Origin: Paracoccus sp. MA
Lineage (GTDB): Bacteria > Pseudomonadota > Alphaproteobacteria > Rhodobacterales > Rhodobacteraceae
Length of the DNA: 64,000 nucleotides
Direction of reading: 5' to 3'
Assembly (NCBI RefSeq): GCF_020990385.1
Contig: NZ_CP087597.1
Location: forward strand, 147,001-211,000
The position numbers and the translations under genes were made by a program. Below the pieces are notes generated by a model, which worked only from the letters and a program-made list of their open reading frames with translations, did no database searches and was not told where the DNA came from. Positions 35,674-43,925 of this stretch are shown piece after piece. How positions within the stretch are numbered: the first letter of the stretch is position 1; each line of letters starts with the position of its first letter.

Positions 35674-37661
35674 CCCCCGGGTCGCTTGCGGCGGCTGCGC
35701 GGCCGCTCGAAAAACAGCTTGCGCGGCAGCCCCGCCTCGGCCAGCGCGGCGCGCTGGAAGGCGGCGTCCAGATCGGCGACGATGCGGCGCCTGTCGCCCC
35801 GGCGTAGAGCGATGCCGGTGCGGTCGAAGAATTCCAGCACCTCGATCAGCAGGTTGCGGCCCAGACCGGTGCGGTCGCGCAGCCTTGCCACGTCGAACCC
35901 CGCCTTCGATTGACCGCTCAACGCGCTGGCGTTGGCCGCGATCTCGCGAAGCGCGCTGTCGAGCATGTGGCGCGTGGCCGAGATGCGCCAGATCTCCATG
36001 CGGCCGCGATGCTCGAACAACTGCTCGGCGATGGTGGCTTCCGGGATGCGGCTGGCATCGGCCAGTTCCCGCAACCCGAAGGACGAACGCCCAAGGACCG
36101 CTGCCGCGGCCAGGATGCGCTGCCATTGCGCCTCCGATCCGGGCGGAACCGGCGGCGCATGGTCGGGCCGATGCACGAAATTGCCGCGCACCGCCAGTCT
36201 GCCCTGCTCCCGCAGCCGTTGCAGGATGGTGCGGCGCACCTCGCGCGACAGGCGAAAGGGCAGGTCGGCCAGCACCGCAGCGACCGGCCGCCCGGCAAGC
36301 GCGGGCTGGGCGGCATGGAAGCTGTCGAGGCCGGCGATCATCGCCGCCTCGGCCTGCTCGGCGGTTCGGACCGATAGCGCCAGGCGGCCGCCGGGACCGC
36401 AGCGGACCACGTGGGCGTCGGACAGCAGCGTCTCGATCCGTGGCTGGGCGAGATTGCGGCGCCAGGCAAAGGCACCCGCATCGACCTCGGTGCCGGGCCG
36501 GGCCAAAAAGTCGCGAAAGCCGGCGCCGGGATCGGGCCGGCGCAGGGCAGCCCAGAGCGGCTCGGGGTCGTCGTCGCGGCGCCGGCGATGGGGCGCCAGC
36601 GGATCGACGACCCGCCCGCCGGCCAGCGTTTGCCGGGCGGCGGCATCGCGCAGCACGAAAGCGTCGCCCGCGACGGCGCAGACCGGCCGGGCCGTGACCA
36701 GATGGGCGACGCCGCTTTCCCCGACGGGCAGCGTCGAACGGCCATGCAGCAGGACGCGACAGGGCATGTCGGTCGTGCCGATATGCAAATGCATCTGGCT
36801 GTTGTGGCGGATGCCGTTTGCGACCGCGTCCGAAATCCGTAGATCCACCGTCAGTCGATGCGAGGCACAAAGATGGCCCGGCGCCAACAGCCAGTCGCCG
36901 CGGCGCACTTGGTCGAGCGCCACCCCACGCAGGTTGATGGCGCATCGGTCGCCCGCGACGGCACGCGGGACCTGGCGCCCAGCGGCTTGCAAGCCGCGCA
37001 CCCGCACCGTTTCACCCGAGGGAGCGAGGGTCAGCTCGTCTCCGACGGCAACGGCGCCGTCCCTGATCGCCCCCGACACGACCGTGCCCGCCCCCGGCAC
37101 TGTGAAGGCCTTGTCGATGGCCAGACGAAAGCCGAGCCCGGCTTCCCGATCGGGCCTGGGTCGCGTGGCGGCCTGGCGCAACAGCCGGGCGAGCGCGTCG
37201 ATACCAGCCCCCGTGGCGGCGCTGACCGGCAGGATCGGGCTGCCCGCCAGCGCGGTGCCGGCAAGAGTCCGGGTGATTTCGCGGTCCAGCAAGGCGATCC
37301 GTTCGGGATTCGCGAGATCGGATTTCGTCAGCGCGACGACACCCTGCCGGATGCCCAGCAAGTCCAGGATGTCGAGATGTTCCAGCGTTTGCGGCATGAT
37401 GCCGTCATCAGCGGCAACGATCAACAGGGCGAAATCGGCCGCGCCGGCACCGGACAGCATGGTCGGGATGAAACGCTCATGCCCGGGCACATCGACGAAG
37501 CCGACGGTCCCTGCCACGTCGGTCCAATAGGCAAAGCCCAGGTCGATCGAGATGCCGCGCGCCTTTTCCTGCGGCAGGCGGTCCGTCTCGGTTCCGGTCA
37601 GGGCACGGATCAGTGCGGTCTTGCCGTGATCTATGTGACCCGCGGTAGCAATCAGGAACAT
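35658..37661 (-). CDS. selB: Selenocysteine-specific translation elongation factor SelB
   Basis: 667 residues. GTPase domain: G1 GHIDHGKTALIRALTG, switch IDLGFAYW, G3 DVPGHERF, G4 TKSD. EF-Tu-like domains II-III follow (AFTVPGAGTVVSGAI). The C-terminal half has winged-helix repeats that bind the SECIS hairpin. The protein brings Sec-tRNA to UGA codons marked by a SECIS. ISIDLGFAYW and LRALTGTETDRLPQEK-like text are specific to SelB rather than EF-Tu. It is divergent from the TGA-containing UGSC gene, 288 bp apart, which strongly supports Sec decoding there. selA, selD and the tRNA-Sec gene are not in the window. Confidence 0.95.
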   Translation of the reverse strand: MFLIATAGHIDHGKTALIRALTGTETDRLPQEKARGISIDLGFAYWTDVAGTVGFVDVPGHERFIPTMLSGAGAADFALLIVAADDGIMPQTLEHLDILDLLGIRQGVVALTKSDLANPERIALLDREITRTLAGTALAGSPILPVSAATGAGIDALARLLRQAATRPRPDREAGLGFRLAIDKAFTVPGAGTVVSGAIRDGAVAVGDELTLAPSGETVRVRGLQAAGRQVPRAVAGDRCAINLRGVALDQVRRGDWLLAPGHLCASHRLTVDLRISDAVANGIRHNSQMHLHIGTTDMPCRVLLHGRSTLPVGESGVAHLVTARPVCAVAGDAFVLRDAAARQTLAGGRVVDPLAPHRRRRDDDPEPLWAALRRPDPGAGFRDFLARPGTEVDAGAFAWRRNLAQPRIETLLSDAHVVRCGPGGRLALSVRTAEQAEAAMIAGLDSFHAAQPALAGRPVAAVLADLPFRLSREVRRTILQRLREQGRLAVRGNFVHRPDHAPPVPPGSEAQWQRILAAAAVLGRSSFGLRELADASRIPEATIAEQLFEHRGRMEIWRISATRHMLDSALREIAANASALSGQSKAGFDVARLRDRTGLGRNLLIEVLEFFDRTGIALRRGDRRRIVADLDAAFQRAALAEAGLPRKLFFERPRSRRKRPGGHASR

Positions 37662-37949
37662 GCTTCGACTTCCGTTATTGCCTCGGCCCCGGAAGGCCGC
37701 CGTTCATTGATGCCCGTCAGCGGGGGACGGCACCGACTCGCGCCGAAAGCCGTGCTGCCGTTGGGCTGTTACCGCGATTTTCGCAGAAGCGCGCATGATG
37801 GCAGGGTCTCGTTTCGTGATACCTGCTTCGCGGATGACGACTTTGCGGGCAGGATGGACGGCATGGAGGATTCGGCCTGCCGCCTGCGGGCCGCAAAAGG
37901 TTGGGTCCAAGCCATGGCCTTGCCGAAAATGCACGAGAAAGGAGGATCC

Positions 37950-38984
37950 ATGACGGAAACCTATGACGTCGTCTGGCCAAGCGGGCGCCAGATGCATCAG
38001 GGGCACAGGCTTGCCAAGAGGCTCGACACCCTCGAGGGCAAGACCGTCGCCCAGCTCTGGGACTGGGTGTTCAAGGGCGACATCATGTTCGACATCTGGG
38101 AACGGGAGATGACGAAGCTCTATCCCGGCATCAAGTTCGTCAGCTGGCGCGAGTTCGGGGAGATCCACGGCGCCAACGAGCACGAGGTTCTTGAAGCCCT
38201 GCCCCAGAAACTGAAAGATTTCAACGTCGACGCGGTGATCGTCGGCGTCGGATGCTGAGGCTCCTGTACGGCCGCCGTGACGCGTGCCAGCGCCCTGGTT
38301 GAAGAACTGGGATATCCGACAGTCACCATGCTCTGCTCCGGTTTCGTGAACCAGGGCAAGATGACTGCCAAGGGGCTTGGAATGCCCAATCTGCCTCATA
38401 CCATCCATCCGGGTCACGTCAACTTCGTCCCCGACGAGCAACTTGAGAAGACGGTCGCAGGGCCGATGCTTCAGCAGGTCGTCCATGGCCTGACCGTGCA
38501 ACCGCCGGAAGAAGGCTATGTCGCCGAACCTGACAAGACCGACATCGTCTTTTCGGGCGCATTCGACGAGGTGCAGGAGCATTTCCTCGAAAACGGCTGG
38601 AGCGAAGGCATGCCCGTCGTCCCGCCCACGATCGAGAAGGTCGAGGCGTTCCTGCGCCACACGCCGCGCGATCGCGACGAGGTGCTGGGCAAGGCTTTGC
38701 CCGCCAGCCGCGAAGCGACCGTCTGGAGCGTGGCCGTAAACGGCGTCATGTCGGGCTGCCGGCCGGAATACATGCCCGTGCTGGTCGCCATCGTCGAGGC
38801 GATGATGGATCCGGTCTTCGGTCACGAACATCTGGGCCACACCCCGGCCACCGAGACGCAGATCGTCGTCAACGGCAAGATCCTGAAGGAACTGGGCTTC
38901 AACTTCGGCCAGGCCGCGCTGCGCCCGGGCTCCCCGAGCCACTCCATGGCGTTCCGGGCCATGCTGTTGCCCAACGCCTTATAG
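37950..38984 (+). CDS. UGSC selenoprotein (in-frame TGA = selenocysteine 103), 3' truncated
   Basis: ATG 37950 follows AAAGGAGG. The frame runs through TGA at 38256-38258 and stays open to 38984: 344 residues with Sec103 in GVGC-Sec-GSCTAAVTRAS. The paralogue at 25481-26377 has TGC at the same place. Similarity continues equally well on both sides of the TGA, so it is not a dead gene cut by a nonsense mutation. A hairpin follows the TGA and selB is the neighbour. The protein is probably a thiol/selenol redox enzyme; family chemistry is unknown to me. From about 38928 the frame enters foreign DNA (antisense of the methylase gene), so the natural C-terminus is lost after FNFGQAALRPG. Confidence 0.85.
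38259..38294 (+). promoter_or_regulatory. Candidate bacterial SECIS hairpin directly after the TGA codon
   Basis: By eye: outer stem GGC (38259-38261) with GCC (38292-38294), then CTG with CAG, then TACG with CGTG-type pairing (38267-38270 with 38283-38286), closed by a G-rich-ended loop of about 10-12 nt. Position (immediately 3' of UGA, inside the coding frame), length (36 nt) and G at the loop start fit bacterial SECIS elements. Folding energy was not computed. Confidence 0.5.
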
Positions 38985-41545
38985 CGCGGCCCGTCAGGCG
39001 CGCCGTTCCGGCCGCGCCACGGGATCATCGTATGCTCGTCCGGCATGCCCTGCAGGCGCTCGCACTCGGCGGGTGTCAATCGACGGGCTGCCCAAGGCAG
39101 GGCCACCGCCAGTTGCCCGCCGGCATTCGCATGGGAATCGGCATGGCCCATGGCGCGGAGCATGGGCGTCACATCGTCCTGCGCGTCCGCGCCGCAATCC
39201 TTGGCCGAGAAGGCGATGGCGGCGCGGCCCCCGCTCTTGCCGCCGCCATGGAGCGCGCCAGGCACGTCACCGATGGACAGGCCCGTCTCGCCCCCGGCGA
39301 GGCAGTCGAAGGCGATGGGATGCGCCACCGCGCCGACGCCCATGCCGCTGCGCCCGCCGTTGGGGGTGAGAATCGCGTTCGCGGAACCGTCCTGCCGATA
39401 CTCGAGGTTCTGCTGGCCATCGCGCCCGCGCTCCATGAGCACGAACGGCTGCTGCACGGGCACTAGCGCGCCCTGCTCATGCGGCATGCGGCTGGCCGAC
39501 TTCGCCATGCCAGCCGTCAGCAGCATCGCCACCGGCACGATGGGCGTCCCGCGCCCGGTGCCATCCTCGGATGCGTCGAAGCCCTCGGCGCGCAGGGAAT
39601 GCGCGACGATGGGGGCCTCGTGGTTGCAGGTGAGGGTCGGGCCATGGTCGATGCCGATCTCGGCACCGCCTTGGCCGTGGGCCATCGAGATCAGTCCGCC
39701 GTTGAGGTCGAAGTCCGTCCCGAGTCCGCCACCGCCTGAAGGGCGAGACGCAAGGGTGGGGGCAGGTCTTTGCCCCGATTGCCGGCGCGGCGGAGAATTC
39801 CCGAGCAGGCTTTCGCGGTCAAATAATACTGCGACGGCACGTCGCCAGTCTCCAAGATATCCGACAACGAACACACGTCGCCGTCGCTGGGGGACCGCCC
39901 GAGGGTGTCCGCGTGTTCGCACAAACTGAGCGTCAAGCACCCGGTAGGCGAGGCCATAGGCGTCGGGGATGCCGGAGACGATGCCGGCGTTCTTCCATCC
40001 TCCCTCGGGGACGTCGATCTGCTGGCCGCTGATCTCGCCCAGAAATCGCGCAAAGTCTCGTCCGCCGTTGCTGCTGAGAACGCCGGGGACGTTCTCCCAA
40101 ACCAGCCAGCGGGGCCGATATCGTGCAGCAATTTCAACATATGTGAGGGTGAGTTGCCCTCTGCTGCCAGCCATGCCGAGGCGAAGTCCGGCGACGGAAT
40201 AGTCCTGGCAGTTGTGAACGCAAATTCCATCTGCGACATACGAATGATCCTCGGCCACTTCGAGATCGAAAACCCGCTCCTCGCGGCCGGTAGGCGCAAC
40301 GCTGCGGACAAGCTGCCAGCGGAATCCGCCATCCTCGAACGAGGTGCGTTCCGATTGGCTGAAAGAGACAGTGAAGGTGCCTCGCTGGCGGATTGTCCGC
40401 CCCTCGATCACCGCAGTTTCGGGTCGAGCCGAGAAGGATACCGACGAGGCATGCCCGGTCGAAACCGCGAGCGCCCGCATGGTGAGCGCAAGCTGTCTCG
40501 ACACGGTGGTAGCGCGGATTCCAACGCATGCAGAGGGGCCGCCGTCCGTGATCTGATAGCCGCGCACCAGGGCATCCCGCAGAGGGCGCGGCATGCCGAG
40601 CGCCCACATGGGAACGCGCTTATCAGCGGCACCGTGGCCGAAATGTTCGGCCATCCACCTGGCGAGGGGCCGACTGGAAATCTGCACCCGAACCGAGGTG
40701 CGCATGGGCGAAACCGTGTAGGTTCGCAGCAGGTCGAGAACAGGTCGAAGCTGGATGAACTTCTGCGGATTCAGCCCCAGCAGGACGGAGCCACGCCGCT
40801 CGTTGATCCGAATCCAGCCGTCGCCAAGATAGGCACCGGCCAACATCAGAAGATCTGCATCCTCAAGGTCCACGGGCTTCTCGCGACCGCGAACCTCAAC
40901 ATCCGGGATCAGCAGCGCCGGCCAGCGGGAAACGCAGGCCCAATGGTGATGCGCGAGCGATTCCGCCCGCACCCATTCCGGGGCCGCGAACTGATGCCGC
41001 CCCTCCCGCCGCCGGGCATAGAAAGGATGGTTCGCCGTGGTCACCATGCCGGGATGGCCCTGACCCTTGACGACGACAGTCGGCGCGATCTTGCTGCCGG
41101 TGCGCAGTACGGGCCGAAAGCGGCCCTGATGGGTCAGCACCATGTCGCCAAGGCGGATGTCCTCGATAGGAACGAATCCGCGCTCTGTGGCGATCATGGT
41201 TCCGGCCGGGAAACATGGCGTCCCGCCGACTAGGATGTCCGGTCGAATGTCAGGCCATTTCTCAAATTGGGTCATGTCCCCGAAGTTCGGAACGCGGCTG
41301 ACCTCGGGGATATTGGCGACGGCACGGATTGCGGAGGCACGGGGCTTGCGGTCCTTCACCGATAGCCCCGCTTCGTCGGGCGAGGGCATGAACATGGGTC
41401 GCCCCGCGCCGAAGCGGTGATGCAGGACGTGACAGGGAAAGGGCTCGATCTCGGAATAGCCGACAGCATGGAACCCCAGCGGCTCCCAAGCGAGCGATGC
41501 GGCCTCAATGCCCGAACAGACGGAAAGAAATCGAAGGTTTGCCAT
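38822..41545 (-). CDS. C5-cytosine DNA methyltransferase interrupted by an intein; 3' end fused to foreign DNA
   Basis: 907 residues as encoded from ATG 41545. Host-protein motifs: I LSVCSGIEAASLAW, IV GGTP-C (catalytic Cys after splicing, GGTPCQDYS), VI WLVWENVPG, VIII AVPQRRRRVFVVG, X YKALGNSM. The intein separates GGTP from CQDYS. After splicing the methylase is about 570 residues, a size usual for phage-type enzymes. The last residues after MEWLGE come from the antisense strand of the selenoprotein gene, so the original 3' end is missing. Motif X is retained, so activity is conceivable. Confidence 0.88.
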   Translation of the reverse strand: MANLRFLSVCSGIEAASLAWEPLGFHAVGYSEIEPFPCHVLHHRFGAGRPMFMPSPDEAGLSVKDRKPRASAIRAVANIPEVSRVPNFGDMTQFEKWPDIRPDILVGGTPCFPAGTMIATERGFVPIEDIRLGDMVLTHQGRFRPVLRTGSKIAPTVVVKGQGHPGMVTTANHPFYARRREGRHQFAAPEWVRAESLAHHHWACVSRWPALLIPDVEVRGREKPVDLEDADLLMLAGAYLGDGWIRINERRGSVLLGLNPQKFIQLRPVLDLLRTYTVSPMRTSVRVQISSRPLARWMAEHFGHGAADKRVPMWALGMPRPLRDALVRGYQITDGGPSACVGIRATTVSRQLALTMRALAVSTGHASSVSFSARPETAVIEGRTIRQRGTFTVSFSQSERTSFEDGGFRWQLVRSVAPTGREERVFDLEVAEDHSYVADGICVHNCQDYSVAGLRLGMAGSRGQLTLTYVEIAARYRPRWLVWENVPGVLSSNGGRDFARFLGEISGQQIDVPEGGWKNAGIVSGIPDAYGLAYRVLDAQFVRTRGHPRAVPQRRRRVFVVGYLGDWRRAVAVLFDRESLLGNSPPRRQSGQRPAPTLASRPSGGGGLGTDFDLNGGLISMAHGQGGAEIGIDHGPTLTCNHEAPIVAHSLRAEGFDASEDGTGRGTPIVPVAMLLTAGMAKSASRMPHEQGALVPVQQPFVLMERGRDGQQNLEYRQDGSANAILTPNGGRSGMGVGAVAHPIAFDCLAGGETGLSIGDVPGALHGGGKSGGRAAIAFSAKDCGADAQDDVTPMLRAMGHADSHANAGGQLAVALPWAARRLTPAECERLQGMPDEHTMIPWRGRNGAPDGPRYKALGNSMARNAMEWLGEPGRSAAWPKLKPSSFRILPLTTICVSVAGVWPRCS
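40211..41215 (-). other. Intein with LAGLIDADG-type homing endonuclease, in the methylase catalytic site
   Basis: 335 residues. Block A starts with Cys1 (CFPAGTMIATERGFVPIEDI), block B has the T-x-x-H set in VTTANHPFY, two LAGLIDADG-like blocks read LLMLAGAYLGDGWI and LVRGYQITDGG, block F is VFDLEVAEDHSYVADGI, block G ends VHN with Cys as the first extein residue. All splicing residues (Cys1, His in block B, terminal His-Asn, Cys+1) are present. The insertion point is exactly in front of the methylase nucleophile Cys. Confidence 0.93.
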
Positions 41546-41660
41546 GTCCAGCCGTATGCACGACTGGATGCGCTGGCCTTTAGGCGCCCATAGGCGGTGA
41601 AAGCCGGCCGTTTCGACCACCTATCACCGCCGCTCGCCGGAACCGCCTTGCGCCAAAATC

Positions 41661-41726
41661 ATTCCCAAAATGGGAATATCCGCTTGCCTTGCGTCGGGGC
41701 TTGTGCGATATTCCCAATACGGGAAT
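41661..41726 (+). promoter_or_regulatory. higBA promoter with two palindromic operators
   Basis: Two copies of the palindrome ATTCCC-N5-GGGAAT at 41661-41677 and 41710-41726. Between and across them lies a promoter: -35 TTGCCT (41684-41689), 17-bp spacer, -10 GATATT (41707-41712). The second operator covers the -10. HigA or the HigBA complex is the likely ligand. Confidence 0.7.
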
Positions 41727-41738
41727 AAAGGAGTGACC

Positions 41739-42035
41739 ATGCAGATCATCGCCAAGGCAACGCTTCGCGCCTTCTGGGAGCGAGAGCCCCGAGCAGAAAC
41801 GCCCTTGGTGAACTGGTATGCCGCCGTTTCAAAAGCGACCTTCACCGGGCCGGCCGATGTGAAGGCGATGTTCGGAACGACCGTCGATTTCGTGGGGGAC
41901 AACCGCGTGATCTTCGACATCGGCGGCAACAAATACCGCCTGATCGTGCATTTCGCCTATCCCTACCGGCGGGGGCTGATCAAATTCGTCGGCACCCACA
42001 AGGAATATGACAAGATCAACCCGGAGACGATCTGA
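41739..42035 (+). CDS. higB: HigB-type mRNA interferase toxin
   Basis: 98 residues from ATG 41739 behind AAAGGAG. HigB_toxin family features: MQIIAKATLRAFWER start, LVNWYAAVSKATF, IFDIGGNKYRLIVHFAYPYR and FVGTHKEYDKI at the C-terminus. Cleaves mRNA in translating ribosomes in known members. Toxin gene is first, as in HigBA loci; TGATG joins it to the antitoxin. Confidence 0.92.
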   Translation: MQIIAKATLRAFWEREPRAETPLVNWYAAVSKATFTGPADVKAMFGTTVDFVGDNRVIFDIGGNKYRLIVHFAYPYRRGLIKFVGTHKEYDKINPETI

Positions 42036-42412
42036 TGGACGTTCGACCGATCCGCACCGAAGCGGACTATCAATGGGCGCTGGCCGAGATCGCCCCGTAT
42101 TTCGACAACCAGCCCGAACCCGGAACCCCCGAAGCAGACCGCTTCGACGTTCTGGCCGACCTGATCGAAGCCTATGAGGACCGGCACCATCCCATCCCCG
42201 AAGCCGATCCCGTCGACCTGCTGAAGGCGCACATGGAAGCGACCGGGCGCACCCAGGCCGATCTCGGCCGGCTGCTCGGATCGACGCCGCGCGCGTCCGA
42301 GGTCATGAACCGCAAGCGCGCGCTCACCGTGGCCATGATCCACAAGATCAGCACCGAATGGGGCCTTCCGGCCGATTGCCTTGTCCGGCCCTATCATCTG
42401 AATGCTGCCTGA
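42035..42412 (+). CDS. higA: HigA-type antitoxin (XRE HTH)
   Basis: 125 residues. N-terminal region with LAEIAPYFDNQPEPGTPEAD is the usual HigA start. HTH at about residues 65-110 (TQADLGRLLGSTPRASEVMN). Binds the toxin and the two ATTCCC-N5-GGGAAT sites upstream. Its 3' end abuts the oppositely oriented phage gene, overlapping 65 bp of that frame's non-homologous tail, which suggests the pair was inserted there. Confidence 0.9.
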   Translation: MDVRPIRTEADYQWALAEIAPYFDNQPEPGTPEADRFDVLADLIEAYEDRHHPIPEADPVDLLKAHMEATGRTQADLGRLLGSTPRASEVMNRKRALTVAMIHKISTEWGLPADCLVRPYHLNAA

Positions 42413-43070
42413 TCTCGTCGGATAGCGCCTCGAGGGCGGCGAGCGTGGGCTGGTAGAAGGCGGCATACTTGCCGCCTTTCCGGTCTCGCAGGCCACGATA
42501 GAAGGCGATCTGGGAGGGCAGGCGGGACAGTGGGAAGGAGCCGGACCAGCCGCCGCGCGACAGCAGGACCGTGCGGCCATCATCCGACAGCCGCGCCACC
42601 GGCTGCGCCAGAAGCGCCGGGGCGGTCATGGACCACCGCACCCGGCATCGATCCGCGCGATCAGCGCCCGACCGGTCGACCGGCTTTGCGGGCCACCGTC
42701 CACCACCAGCGCGGCAGCATGCGCCGACCGCGATGAAGCTGTTCGGCCCCGTGAGGATGCCGACATGCTTCGCGATGCCGTTCTCGCGCATGCGGAACAG
42801 GACGGCGGCGCCCGGGCCGGCCTCAAGCGGATCGATTTCGACCATCCACAGCCGCGCGCCCTCCGCCAGCACCTCGCGTTGGCCGACCTCGCCCCAGCCG
42901 CGCCCATAGGGAGGAATCTCGGTCGGCTCGCGGCCGACGATCTGCCGCCAGACGCCCCGCGCGAGCCCGAGGCAATCGCAGCCAGCGCCGATAGTGCTGG
43001 CCTGATCGTGATAGGGCGTTCCGAGCCATTCCCTCGCTGCCGCGATGACGATTGCAGGATCGGCGGTCAT
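42348..43070 (-). CDS. Phage/GTA-type NlpC/P60 peptidase fused to an unrelated C-terminal segment
   Basis: 240 residues from ATG 43070. The first about 100 residues match phage cell-wall peptidases: AREWLGTPYHDQAS, catalytic Cys in GAGCDCLGLARGVWR, catalytic His in AKHVGILTG. After PNSFI the family match ends. The remainder (from MTAPALLAQPVARLSDDGRT, base about 42629) is another protein piece with GWSGSFPLSRLPSQIAFYRG, which I do not recognise. The junction near 42730 looks like a recombination scar. The start overlaps the DUF2163 gene stop (ATGA). Confidence 0.65.
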   Translation of the reverse strand: MTADPAIVIAAAREWLGTPYHDQASTIGAGCDCLGLARGVWRQIVGREPTEIPPYGRGWGEVGQREVLAEGARLWMVEIDPLEAGPGAAVLFRMRENGIAKHVGILTGPNSFIAVGACCRAGGGRWPAKPVDRSGADRADRCRVRWSMTAPALLAQPVARLSDDGRTVLLSRGGWSGSFPLSRLPSQIAFYRGLRDRKGGKYAAFYQPTLAALEALSDEIRQHSDDRAGQGNRPEGPIRC

Positions 43071-43882
43071 AGCGGCTGCCCATCGTTCAGGCCGCTCTTT
43101 TTCGCATAGCGCACCACGGCATCCTGACCGGGGATGTGCGGGAAGCCCCGGAAATTCGCGATGTTCGAGAATTTGGCGAAACAGGTGGAATGCCGCTTGT
43201 CGCACCCCGCTACGATGGTGAACTCGTGTCCCGCCGCAATTTCGACAACGGGCGCCTCCAGCAAGGACAAACTTACCACGCTGCCGCTTTTACCATGCAG
43301 CACCACCTCGGCCTCGCGGCCCGCGTTCGGCCCGCTTGTCCAGGACAGGATTCCGTGGTCGAACCAGCCAGCCGGAAATGAGACAAGCCCCGAAGTTCGG
43401 AACGAACGGTCTCGGATCAGGCTGGTCACCGCCCCCGTGCCATTGAAGGACGCGCCGGCGAGATTGACCTTGCACCTGCCGTCCCCAAGCGCCGCATCGC
43501 AGGAATATTGATAAGTCCGGCCGGTGGCCTGATCGAGAAGATGCGCCAGCGAGCGCATTTCAGCAGTGAAAGCGATCTTTCCCCGACGAACCTCCCCGAT
43601 TGACCCGCGCCGCATGAGAATCCGCTGGCTTACAGCGGCCCAATTCACACGCCAGACCTCAACCGCGGCATTGTCATAATGCCCGCCGACGATATCGGCT
43701 TCGGTGATGCGGTCGGAGGAAAGAACACCCTCCGCATCCTGGGAATCGACGTTTAACTCTGACCCGACGCGAATTTCGGAGGCCGCAAAGCCGCTTTCTG
43801 GCTCGAATTGGACGCCGGCGAAGGTCAGCGGATTGTCGTGATCCGTGAACCCCAGCACCACCCCATCGCTGCGGGTGGTCAT
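43067..43882 (-). CDS. DUF2163 / phage BR0599 family tail-associated protein (N-terminally truncated)
   Basis: From M at 43882 about 271 residues. DUF2163 domain starts at RSDGVVLGFTDHDNPLTF; the BR0599-type C-terminal domain has CDAALGDGRCKVNL and HEFTIVAGCDKRHSTCFAKF with the expected cysteines. These proteins precede the NlpC peptidase in GTA-like and phage tail clusters and help form the baseplate hub. The frame stays open to 44077, but upstream of about 43925 the DNA is a plus-strand gene, so the natural start was lost at the junction. Confidence 0.75.
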   Translation of the reverse strand: MTTRSDGVVLGFTDHDNPLTFAGVQFEPESGFAASEIRVGSELNVDSQDAEGVLSSDRITEADIVGGHYDNAAVEVWRVNWAAVSQRILMRRGSIGEVRRGKIAFTAEMRSLAHLLDQATGRTYQYSCDAALGDGRCKVNLAGASFNGTGAVTSLIRDRSFRTSGLVSFPAGWFDHGILSWTSGPNAGREAEVVLHGKSGSVVSLSLLEAPVVEIAAGHEFTIVAGCDKRHSTCFAKFSNIANFRGFPHIPGQDAVVRYAKKSGLNDGQPL

Positions 43883-43925
43883 GAGCGCGGCGCAGGGACC
43901 GAGGGTGAGCGCGCTTTTCGCCACA

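Noticed and set aside
37662..37949. tRNA-Sec gene in the selB-UGSC spacer
   Set aside because: No T-loop with matching stems, TCA anticodon loop or CCA end was found.
38256..38258. TGA as a simple nonsense mutation or two separate genes
   Set aside because: Homology is even on both sides, the paralogue has Cys there, selB is adjacent and a hairpin follows.
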